Assembly (NCBI RefSeq): GCF_001665605.1
Contig: NZ_LZSV01000003.1
Span: 1 to 64,000, forward strand
Length of the DNA stretch: 64,000 bases
DNA from: Mycobacterium sp. 852014-50255_SCH5639931
GTDB taxonomy: Bacteria > Actinomycetota > Actinomycetes > Mycobacteriales > Mycobacteriaceae
Reading direction: 5' to 3'
Shown here: in pieces, positions 57,582 through 64,000 of the stretch
How the letters are laid out: each line of letters begins with the position of its first letter
Position numbering within the stretch: the stretch's first letter is position 1
Translations under genes and position numbers: made by a program
Notes under the pieces: model-generated
What the model was told of the DNA's origin: nothing
Databases searched by the model: none
Seen by the model: the letters and a program-made list of their open reading frames with translations, nothing else

Positions 57582-58729
57582 CAGATGCCCAGGTCCTTGG
57601 CGACGATCGTCTTCATGATCTCGTTGGTCCCGCCGTAGATCGTCTGGATGCGGGCGTCGACGAACGCGCGCGCCACGGCGTACTCGCGCATGTAGCCGTA
57701 GCCGCCGTGCAGCTGCAGGCAGCGATCGGCCGTGCGCACCTGCAGTTCGGTGGTCCACCATTTCAACCGGGCGGCCCGCGCGGCCGTCAGCTCGCCGGTC
57801 AGGTGCTGGGCCAGGCAGTCGTCGAGATAGGTTCGGGCGACGTCGATTTCGGTCGCCACCTCGGCGAGAACGAATTGGCTGTGCTGGAAGCCGGCGATCG
57901 GCGTGCCGAACGCCTTGCGTCCGCGCACGTACTCCAGCGTCTCGGCCAGGATGGCCTCGGCGGCGGCCACCGCCCCCACCCCCAGCGCAAGGCGCTCCTG
58001 CGGCAGGTTCTGCATCAGCTGGTAGAAGCCGGCGCCCTCTTCCCCGAGCAGATTGGCCGCGGGCACCCGCAGGTCGGTGAACGTCAGCTCGCTGGTGTCC
58101 TGGGCGTGCAGGCCGATCTTGTCCAGGTTGCGGCCCCGGGAGAAACCCGGGGTGTCGGCGTCGACCACCAGCAGCGACAGGCCTTTGTGTCGATCGGGTG
58201 ACGTCCGCACGGCGACGACGAACAGGTCGCCGCACTGGCCGTTGGAGATGAACGTCTTGGCGCCGTTGACGACGTAGTGGTCGCCGTCTCGGACCGCCGC
58301 GGTGCGGATCCCGGCCAGGTCGCTGCCGGTGCCGGGTTCGGTCATGGCGATGCCGAGCACCGTCTCGCCGGTCACCACGCCGGGCAGCCAGCGCCGTTGT
58401 TGCTCGGGCGTGGCCAGGTCGGTGAGATAGGGCAGCACCACGTCGTTCTGCAGCGTGAACGCGATCGCCTCTGCCGCCGCGCCGGCCCGCTGCAGTTCGT
58501 CGATGACGATCGCGTTGTAGCGAAAGTCGTTGACTCCCGGGCCGCCGAGCTGCTCGGGCACCGAAAAGCCGAGCAGCCCAAGCTTTCCCGCTTCGATGAA
58601 CAGCGAGCGGTCCCACTGTCCCCGCGTTTCGGCCCGCTCGTGCGCCGGGACCACCACCCGCTGCACGAACTCGCGGACGAGCGCCCTGAACTGCCGGTGC
58701 TCTTCGGTGTACTCCGGACGTGCGGCCAT
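57581..58729 (-). CDS. Acyl-CoA dehydrogenase
   Basis: A 382-residue FadE-type flavoenzyme. FAD-binding segments are AMTEPGTGSDLAGI and KTFISNGQCGDLFV; LQLHGGYGYMREYAVARAF is near the C-terminus, with the catalytic Glu in IYGGTNEIM. It desaturates an acyl-CoA at the alpha-beta position. The adjacent BadH-like reductase and glutaryl-CoA dehydrogenase-like gene suggest a cyclic acyl-CoA substrate. Confidence 0.9.
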   Translation of the reverse strand: MAARPEYTEEHRQFRALVREFVQRVVVPAHERAETRGQWDRSLFIEAGKLGLLGFSVPEQLGGPGVNDFRYNAIVIDELQRAGAAAEAIAFTLQNDVVLPYLTDLATPEQQRRWLPGVVTGETVLGIAMTEPGTGSDLAGIRTAAVRDGDHYVVNGAKTFISNGQCGDLFVVAVRTSPDRHKGLSLLVVDADTPGFSRGRNLDKIGLHAQDTSELTFTDLRVPAANLLGEEGAGFYQLMQNLPQERLALGVGAVAAAEAILAETLEYVRGRKAFGTPIAGFQHSQFVLAEVATEIDVARTYLDDCLAQHLTGELTAARAARLKWWTTELQVRTADRCLQLHGGYGYMREYAVARAFVDARIQTIYGGTNEIMKTIVAKDLGI

Positions 58730-58741
58730 GTCTTCCCCCGG

Positions 58742-59926
58742 TTACCGGAAGGCGTCGCTACCGGTGAACGCCTGGCCCAGGACGAGCTGATGCATCTCTG
58801 GGGTGCCTTCGTAGGTGAGCACCGACTCCAGGTTGACCATGTGCCGGATGACCGGGTACTCGAGCGATATGCCGTTGCCGCCCAGAATCGTTCGAGCGGT
58901 CCGGCAGATCTTGATGGCCTCCCGGGTGTTGTTCAGCTTGCCGAAGCTGACCTGCTCGGGACGCAGTCCGACGCTGTCCTTGAGGCGGCCCAGTTGCAGC
59001 GACAGCAGCTGACCCTTGTGCAACTCGACCGCCATGTCGACGAGCTTTGCCTGGGTCAACTGGAATCCGGCGATCGGCCGCCCGAATTGGGTGCGCTGCG
59101 TGGCGTAGTCGAGCGCGGCCTGCCAGGCCGACCGCGCCGCGCCCATGGCACCCCAGATGATTCCGTAGCGCGCCTCGGACAAACAGGACAGCGGCCCCCG
59201 CAGGCCTTTCGCCTCGGGCAGCATCGCATCGGCGGGCACCCGCACGTCGTCGAGCACCAGCTCGCTGGTGATCGATGCCCGCAGCGACAGCTTGTGGTGG
59301 ATGGTGTTGGCGGTGAATCCCGGTGTCCTGGGCGGCACCAGAAAGCCCCGAATTCCCTCGTCGGTGGCCGCCCACACGACCGCGACATCGGCGACCGAGC
59401 CGTTGGTGATCCACAGCTTTCGGCCATTGAGCACCCAATCCGAACCGTCGCGTCGCGCACGGGTTTTCATCGCGGCCGGATCGGATCCCACGTCGGGTTC
59501 GGTCAGCCCGAAACACCCCAGCAGTTCGCCGGTCGCCATACCGGGCAGCCACTCCTGCTTTTGCTCCTCGGACCCGAAGTTCCAGATCGCGAACATCGCC
59601 AGCGATCCCTGCACCGAGACCATCGACCGCAGGCCGGAGTCGGCGGCCTCCAGCTCCACGCACGCCAGGCCGTAGTGCACGGCGGAGGCGCCGCCGCACC
59701 CGTACCCCTCCAGGTGCATGCCGAGCAGGCCGAGCTGTCCGAACCCTTTGGCGAGTTCGCGCACCGGCAGGTCGCCGATCTCGAACCACTCCGCGACGTA
59801 GGGAAGGACGTGCTCGGCGCAGAACTCTCTGACGGTGGCGCGCACCGCGAGCTCGTCGTCGGACAGCGAGGCGTCCAGGCCCAGGGGGTCGTACCGGTCG
59901 AAGGCGGGAGGTTTGTGCGTGCTCAT
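58742..59926 (-). CDS. fadE7: Glutaryl-CoA dehydrogenase-like acyl-CoA dehydrogenase
   Basis: A 394-residue acyl-CoA dehydrogenase (Rv0400c/FadE7-like). It has GCFGLTEPDVGSDPAAMKTRA and KLWITNGSVADVAVVWA. The C-terminal segment NLESVLTYEGTPEMHQLVLG with catalytic Glu follows the glutaryl-CoA dehydrogenase pattern, whose members oxidise and decarboxylate glutaryl-CoA to crotonyl-CoA. Decarboxylation cannot be confirmed from the sequence alone. It precedes the other fadE gene by 12 bases in the same operon. Confidence 0.88.
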   Translation of the reverse strand: MSTHKPPAFDRYDPLGLDASLSDDELAVRATVREFCAEHVLPYVAEWFEIGDLPVRELAKGFGQLGLLGMHLEGYGCGGASAVHYGLACVELEAADSGLRSMVSVQGSLAMFAIWNFGSEEQKQEWLPGMATGELLGCFGLTEPDVGSDPAAMKTRARRDGSDWVLNGRKLWITNGSVADVAVVWAATDEGIRGFLVPPRTPGFTANTIHHKLSLRASITSELVLDDVRVPADAMLPEAKGLRGPLSCLSEARYGIIWGAMGAARSAWQAALDYATQRTQFGRPIAGFQLTQAKLVDMAVELHKGQLLSLQLGRLKDSVGLRPEQVSFGKLNNTREAIKICRTARTILGGNGISLEYPVIRHMVNLESVLTYEGTPEMHQLVLGQAFTGSDAFR

Positions 59927-59953
59927 AGGTTTCAGCCTGCCACTAACCGGCCT

Positions 59954-60700
59954 TTAACCAGCCATCGTCAGGCCACCGCTGACGCTGATCACCTGTCCGG
60001 TGATGAACGACGCGGCGGGCGACGCAAAGAACAGCACGGCCGCGGCGACCTCCTCGGGTCGCGCTAGGCGGCGAAACGGGATGGCTTTGACCAGCGCTTC
60101 TTTCAGCTTCTCGGGCTGGGCGTGGAACAGCGGTGTGTCGGTCGGGCCGGGGCACACACAGTTGACCGTGATCTGATGACGGGCCATCTCCCGGGCCAGC
60201 GACTTGGTCAGCGCGATCACCCCGCCCTTGGCGCCGGCGTAGATGGATTCCCCGGCGCTGCCGACCCGGCCCGCGTCGCTGGCCACGTTGACGACCCGCC
60301 CGCCGGCGTGCGTCTCGATCATTCCCGGCAGGAACGCGGCGCAGACGTGCACCGGTCCCAGGTAGTTGATCGCCACCACCTTGGCCGCGAATTCCGGTGT
60401 GGCGTTGAGGAATTGATCGGTGCGATCCCATCCCGCGGAGTTGATGACGATGTCGGGCACGCCGGCTTCGCCGTGCGTCGCGTCCCGCAGGGCGTCGACC
60501 TGGGCCGGGTCGGCGACGTCCACCGGCAGCGCGGTGATCAGCCCGGGGTGCTCCTTGGCGGTGGCCGCGCCGGCGGCCTCGTCGAGGTCGGCGGCGATCA
60601 CCCGGTCGCCCTGTGCGGCGAACGCCAGCGCGATCGCCTTGCCGATGCCCGAACCGGCGCCGGTCACCACGGCCAGGCGCCCTTGTGAATGTGCGTTCAT
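59954..60700 (-). CDS. BadH-like short-chain dehydrogenase
   Basis: A 248-residue SDR with TGAGSGIGKAIALAFA, INSAGWDRTDQFL (NNAG variant), NVASDAGRVGSAGESIYAGAKGG carrying Ser, Tyr and Lys, and CPGPTDTPLF. The combination SAGWD, ASDAGRVGS and ISVSGGLTMAG follows BadH, the 2-hydroxycyclohexanecarboxyl-CoA dehydrogenase of alicyclic acid degradation. The asparagine-to-serine change in NNAG is a minor oddity. It is the first gene of the SDR-fadE-fadE-tetR run, with a 27-base gap. Confidence 0.85.
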   Translation of the reverse strand: MNAHSQGRLAVVTGAGSGIGKAIALAFAAQGDRVIAADLDEAAGAATAKEHPGLITALPVDVADPAQVDALRDATHGEAGVPDIVINSAGWDRTDQFLNATPEFAAKVVAINYLGPVHVCAAFLPGMIETHAGGRVVNVASDAGRVGSAGESIYAGAKGGVIALTKSLAREMARHQITVNCVCPGPTDTPLFHAQPEKLKEALVKAIPFRRLARPEEVAAAVLFFASPAASFITGQVISVSGGLTMAG

Positions 60701-60768
60701 TTCTGACGAATGTAAGTTCAGCGTGGCGGCGGGGTCAAGGTCGGCGGCCTGCCCGGTACTCTCGCTGC

Positions 60769-61131
60769 ATGCGACGGCTGCTGTGGCTGGCCATGGATGT
60801 CATCGGTGTGCTGGTGTTCTGCGCCGCCGGGCGTCGCAGCCACGACGAAGGACTCAACCTCGCCGGCGTCGCGACGACCGCCTGGCCGTTTCTCACCGGA
60901 ACCGTCGTGGGCTGGCTGGCATCCCGCGCCTGGCGGCGCCCCACCGAGGTGGTGCCGACCGGGGTGGTCGTCTGGCTGTGCACCGTCGTCGTCGGCATGG
61001 TGTTGCGCAAGGCCAGTTCCGCCGGCGTTGCCGCGAGTTTCGTGGTGGTGGCGGCGTCGGTCACCGGGTTGTTGTTGCTCGGCTGGCGGGCGGTGGTCGT
61101 GCTGACCCTGCGGCGCCGGTCCGGCGTGTAG
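60769..61131 (+). CDS. DUF3054 small membrane protein
   Basis: A 120-residue protein with four hydrophobic helices (LWLAMDVIGVLVFCAAGRRSH, AWPFLTGTVVGWLASRAW, TGVVVWLCTVVVGMVLR, and a last one ending RAVVVLTLRRR). The GRRSHDEG loop after helix 1 is typical of DUF3054. The function is unknown. ATG 60769 directly precedes the first helix. The methyltransferase gene starts five bases after its stop. Confidence 0.87.
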   Translation: MRRLLWLAMDVIGVLVFCAAGRRSHDEGLNLAGVATTAWPFLTGTVVGWLASRAWRRPTEVVPTGVVVWLCTVVVGMVLRKASSAGVAASFVVVAASVTGLLLLGWRAVVVLTLRRRSGV

Positions 61132-61136
61132 CGCCC

Positions 61137-62009
61137 ATGGCAGCAACGACGGGCGTGGCGGTGACCGCGGCATTCGGTGCCGCCGCGCGGGCGGTAGCCA
61201 CGAACAAGGGGACGCTGGACGATCCGTTCGCCGAACCGTTGGTGCGGGCCGCCGGGGTCGACCACTTCGTGCGCGTGATCGACGACGACCGGTTCGGCGC
61301 CGACGACGCCGAGGGTCCGTGGTTCCTGGACGTCTGCGCGGCGCACACCCGGTTCGTCGACGAGTTCGTCGCCGACGCGGGGAGGGCGGGCCTTCGCCAG
61401 GTGGTGATCCTGGCATCGGGTCTGGACACCCGGCCGTACCGGCTGTGGTGGCCGCCGGGGACAACCGTTTACGAGATCGACCGGCCCGAGGTGCTCGACT
61501 TCAAATCCGAAGCGCTGCGCGCATTGGGCGCCGAACTGACGGCGAGCCGGCGCGCCGTGGGCGTCGCTCTGCATCAGGATTGGCCGGCCGCCCTGCGGCG
61601 GGTCGGCTTCGACGCCACCGCGCCCGCGGTGTGGATCGCCGAGCAGCTGCTGATCGGGTACCTGACTCCCGCCGTGCAGGACCGCGTGCTGCAGGGCGTC
61701 ACCGCGATGAGCGCCACCGGCAGCCGGTTCGCCGCCGACCACATGCCCATCTGGACGCCGTTACAGCTGGAGGCGGAGCGGTCGTTTGTCGATGGCTTGC
61801 GCCAGAACGGGGTGGACGTCGACCTGGCCAGCCTGACCCATCCGGGGCAATACCATTACGTACCGGAGTATTTGACCGCCCACGGTTGGGAGACGGTGCA
61901 GCGCAACGTCACCGAGCTGCTGGGGGCGGTGGGACGGCCGGTAAGGCGGCGCCACCGCCCCGGCGACACGGAGTTCGTCCCCGAATACCTCACCGCCACG
62001 CGGGCATAA
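61137..62009 (+). CDS. SAM-dependent methyltransferase (mycobacterial TIGR00027 family)
   Basis: A 290-residue member of the large mycobacterial family of putative methyltransferases related to leucine carboxyl methyltransferases. Signatures are VTAAFGAAARAVATNKGTLDDPFAEPL (adjoining parts), FLDVCAAHTRFVDEF, VVILASGLDTRPYRL (SAM loop), YEIDRPEVLDFK and WIAEQLLIGYL. Members modify small molecules or proteins, mostly unknown. ATG 61137 is at the conserved N-terminus. Confidence 0.9.
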   Translation: MAATTGVAVTAAFGAAARAVATNKGTLDDPFAEPLVRAAGVDHFVRVIDDDRFGADDAEGPWFLDVCAAHTRFVDEFVADAGRAGLRQVVILASGLDTRPYRLWWPPGTTVYEIDRPEVLDFKSEALRALGAELTASRRAVGVALHQDWPAALRRVGFDATAPAVWIAEQLLIGYLTPAVQDRVLQGVTAMSATGSRFAADHMPIWTPLQLEAERSFVDGLRQNGVDVDLASLTHPGQYHYVPEYLTAHGWETVQRNVTELLGAVGRPVRRRHRPGDTEFVPEYLTATRA

Positions 62010-62021
62010 CCACAGGTCGCG

Positions 62022-62068
62022 CTCTCTTTAATTTGATTAACGGTTAATTAACTTAAATTAATCGGCCG
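62022..62068. promoter_or_regulatory. AT-rich palindromic promoter region
   Basis: A 40-50 base AT-rich block in GC-rich surroundings. It contains the perfect palindrome GTTAATTAAC (62043-62052) inside a wider inverted repeat with GATTAA at 62035-62040 and TTAATC at 62058-62063. It lies about 75 bases upstream of the polyprenyl synthase gene and is probably its promoter and the binding site of a regulator or nucleoid protein such as Lsr2. Confidence 0.55.
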
Positions 62069-62108
62069 AATCCTTGAACCCGATACGCCCTAACGTCGTA
62101 CCCGCTTT

Positions 62109-62141
62109 ATGAGCCGCGATGAAAGGGGCATGAAACGTTGA
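62109..62141 (+). other. Ten-codon upstream ORF coupled to the polyprenyl synthase start
   Basis: ATG 62109 opens a frame of ten codons (MSRDERGMKR) ending in TGA at 62139-62141. That stop overlaps the TTG start of the next gene (62138-62140). GAAAGGGG at 62121-62128 lies inside it. It may be a leader peptide that couples or limits translation of the synthase, or the overlap may be chance. Confidence 0.4.
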
Positions 62142-63295
62142 GCTTGCGTGTTTCGAACGGTCTACCTGGCGTACTTTCGCAACCGGCGGTCCGCGCCCCG
62201 CAGCTCGCCCCCTCGTTGTGGCCCGCGAGCGGCGCTCCGGGAGGCGAAGAGTGGCGCGCGGGCATGCGCACCGCGGTGCTGGCCACGGTCGCGGAGTTTG
62301 TCTCGGCCCGCCGCGCCACCGACCTCGCTGGCGCGGGCCTCGATGCGGTCGGCGACATGCTGGCGCAGTTCGTGTCTAACGGCAAATGTCTACGGTCGAC
62401 CTTCATGTATCTCGGGTGGTTGTGTGGCGCCCCGCCGAGCGGAGCCGCGTTAACGGCCGCGGCGAGTCTGGAGTTACTGCACGCCTTCGCGCTGATCCAG
62501 GACGATGTCATGGACCGTTCGGCGCAACGGCGGGGTCGTCCGGCGGCGCACGTGCTACTGGCCCGGTGGCACCGCGAACGCGAACTAGCGTCGTGCGCAG
62601 AGAAATTCGGCGAGTCGGCGGCCGTTCTGCTGGGCGATCTTTGCCTCATTTGGGCGGAGCAGATGCTGCGCGAAAGCGGTATTGAAGCCCGCCGCCTGCA
62701 GCGGGTGTGGCCGCGCTACGACGCCATGCGGACCGAATTGGCGATAGGTCAATTCGCCGATCTCGCGGCAGATCTGCGCAGCTTCCCGCCGCTCGAAGCG
62801 GTGCTGGACGTGGCGCGGCGCAAATCGGGCAACTACACGGTGCGCCGTCCGATGGAATTGGGCGCGGCCATGGCCGGCTGCGGCGACCGAACGCTGGCAC
62901 GGCTTGGCCGCTACGGCGCCGCTGTCGGGGAGGCGTTCCAGCTCCGCGACGACGTATTGGGGGTCTTCGGCTCGCCCGCGGCGACTGGGAAGCCAACCGG
63001 GGGAGACCTGCTCGAGCGCAAAGCGACCAGCCTCGTCGTGGCCGCTTACCAGCTGGCCGACGCGCCGACCCGCCGTCTTCTCGTCGAGCTCATGGATCTC
63101 GACGAACTCGATGACGCCGCGCTGCGGCGTTGGAAGCGATTGATCGCCGCGACGGGGGCCGTGGAGATGATCGAACAGATGATCAGCCGGCGGGTGGCAT
63201 CCGCACTCAATGACGTGGATGGCATGGAGATCAACGAAGCCGTCTGCACCGCTTTGGCCGAGATGGCGGTCGCGTGCGTGCAGCGCCGCGAATAG
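62138..63295 (+). CDS. Polyprenyl (geranylgeranyl-type) diphosphate synthase
   Basis: A 385-residue prenyltransferase. The first Asp-rich motif is DDVMD (Asp122, Asp123, Asp126) in LIQDDVMDRSAQRRGRPAAH, and the second region reads FQLRDDVLGVFGSP, with DDxxG typical of actinobacterial GGPP synthases. GKPTGGDLLERKATSLVV is the family C-terminal motif. It condenses isopentenyl and allylic diphosphates. TTG 62138 has AAAGGGG about nine bases upstream. The neighbouring MmpL gene recalls mycobacterial carotenoid clusters, but none of the other cluster genes is inside this window. Confidence 0.86.
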   Translation: MSLRVSNGLPGVLSQPAVRAPQLAPSLWPASGAPGGEEWRAGMRTAVLATVAEFVSARRATDLAGAGLDAVGDMLAQFVSNGKCLRSTFMYLGWLCGAPPSGAALTAAASLELLHAFALIQDDVMDRSAQRRGRPAAHVLLARWHRERELASCAEKFGESAAVLLGDLCLIWAEQMLRESGIEARRLQRVWPRYDAMRTELAIGQFADLAADLRSFPPLEAVLDVARRKSGNYTVRRPMELGAAMAGCGDRTLARLGRYGAAVGEAFQLRDDVLGVFGSPAATGKPTGGDLLERKATSLVVAAYQLADAPTRRLLVELMDLDELDDAALRRWKRLIAATGAVEMIEQMISRRVASALNDVDGMEINEAVCTALAEMAVACVQRRE

Positions 63296-63373
63296 CGGAC
63301 CACACCGGGGGGCCGGAGGACTTGACCCAGACCGATCGGGGGGATCGACAGCTAATCATCCCGGAGGACACGC

Positions 63374-64000
63374 ATGTTATCGCGACTGGCCCTTATCGCC
63401 ATCGCCGCTCCGCGACGAGTGATCGCAAGCGCGATGTTCCTGGCGGTCCTCGCCGCCATCTTCGGTATCCCGGCCGCAGTGACGCTGCCCGGCGGTGGAT
63501 TTCTGGACCAGACGGCCGAATCCGCGCGTGCCACAGCGGTTCTCGCCGAGAAGTTCCATCAAGGCGACATGGAGATGACGCTGCTGGTGCACTCGCAGAG
63601 CGGGGTCACCCAAGGACCCGCTCGGATGGTGGGCGTGGACATCGTCCGGCAGCTGGCCCAGTCGCCGTTCGTCGCGCAGGTGGCGTCGCCGTGGGATGCG
63701 CCCCGGCCGGGGTTGGTCAGCGGCGACGGCAAGTCCGCGCTGATCGTGGCCGCCCTCACCGGTGGGGAAAGCAGCGCGCCCAAGCATGCCCGGGAGCTCG
63801 CGGACCGGGTGGCGCGCGATCGCGACGGCGTGACCGTGCAGGCCGGAGGCATGGCGATCATCTATGAAGAGCTCAACCGGCAGACCCAAAACGACCTGTT
63901 GCGAATGGAATCCATTGCGATCCCGTTGAGCTTCGCCGCGCTGGTATGGGTATTCGGCGGCTTGCTGGCCGCGGCACTGCCGATTCTCGTCGGCGGCTTC
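63374..64000 (+). CDS. MmpL/RND family transporter, 5' part only
   Basis: The first 209 codons of an MmpL-type exporter that continues beyond the window. It begins MLSRLALIAIAAPRRVIASA with the first membrane helix, then an extracytoplasmic domain (LPGGGFLDQTAESARA, TLLVHSQSGVTQGPA), QAGGMAIIYEELNRQTQNDL and the second hydrophobic region. CCGGAGGA at 63361-63368 supports the ATG. MmpL proteins export lipids or other hydrophobic compounds; the cargo is unknown. Confidence 0.88.
   Translation, partial: MLSRLALIAIAAPRRVIASAMFLAVLAAIFGIPAAVTLPGGGFLDQTAESARATAVLAEKFHQGDMEMTLLVHSQSGVTQGPARMVGVDIVRQLAQSPFVAQVASPWDAPRPGLVSGDGKSALIVAALTGGESSAPKHARELADRVARDRDGVTVQAGGMAIIYEELNRQTQNDLLRMESIAIPLSFAALVWVFGGLLAAALPILVGGF

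Noticed and set aside
60698..60712. CATT-N7-AATG inverted repeat at the start of the BadH-like gene as a TetR operator
   Set aside because: The arms are only four bases and it overlaps the start codon. It could be chance, and the TetR gene is at the far end of the operon.

Overview
The window is high-GC actinobacterial DNA and is almost certainly from a Mycobacterium. Supporting signs are the dnaK-grpE-dnaJ1-hspR operon and clpB, both preceded by HspR (HAIR) operators. Others are a mycothiol-dependent isomerase-type protein, a TtfA homologue, an MmpL transporter, a GH76 protein, a histidine-phosphatase domain of the kind found on PE proteins, and gene neighbourhoods like the M. tuberculosis Rv0322-Rv0404 interval. 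The species cannot be fixed from the sequence. Bases 1-113 are not biological: they are a poly-C/poly-T stretch joined to an untrimmed Illumina Nextera P7 adapter, so genuine sequence begins at about 114 inside a truncated gene.

Layout. 0.1-9.5 kb: sugar-nucleotide genes (UDP-sugar dehydrogenase, rmlA), a YibE/F membrane protein, an AlaA-like aminotransferase and EtfD, the membrane Fe-S protein of beta-oxidation, which carries an unusual five-copy Lys/Ala/Pro tail. 9.6-14.9 kb: an Hsp70-like/poly-Thr membrane pair, then a kinase-MurQ fusion and a DUF488 gene lying between two near-identical 23-bp direct repeats, the second of which is the 3' end of an exported-protein gene. 15-19.4 kb: a molybdenum hydroxylase (large, medium, small subunits) whose active-site loop is not that of CO dehydrogenase, with a MobA/MocA-like gene. 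19.4-31 kb: ansP2, the heat-shock operon, an aldose epimerase, a type II flavohaemoglobin divergent from a TetR regulator across a palindrome, a DUF3060 protein, and clpB. 31-37 kb: ttfA, an SDR, pyrE, a lipoprotein, an RNA methyltransferase, and the molybdo-enzyme accessory genes xdhC and coxG.

37-47.9 kb: eutBC, a GH76 protein overlapping acetoacetyl-CoA synthetase, dedA, fba, a membrane protein, DUF3151, a CDF metal exporter, a site-2-protease-like protein and its partner. 48-55.7 kb: a secreted histidine-phosphatase-fold protein that lacks the second catalytic His, purA, a thioesterase, a divergent purT, a rhodanese and metZ in a tight run, and a type II NADH dehydrogenase. 55.7-60.7 kb: a 39-residue Cys-rich exported peptide, an exported protein, and a TetR/FadE/FadE/BadH-like SDR cluster that looks like alicyclic or aromatic acid CoA-ester catabolism. 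60.7-64 kb: a DUF3054 protein, a methyltransferase, an AT-rich palindromic promoter region, a polyprenyl synthase whose TTG start overlaps the stop of a short upstream ORF, and the start of an MmpL gene that runs off the window.

Most genes have good family matches. The least ordinary pieces are the repeat-flanked MurQ fusion segment, the atypical molybdenum hydroxylase, the pseudo-phosphatase, the divergent PurT, and the 39-residue peptide.
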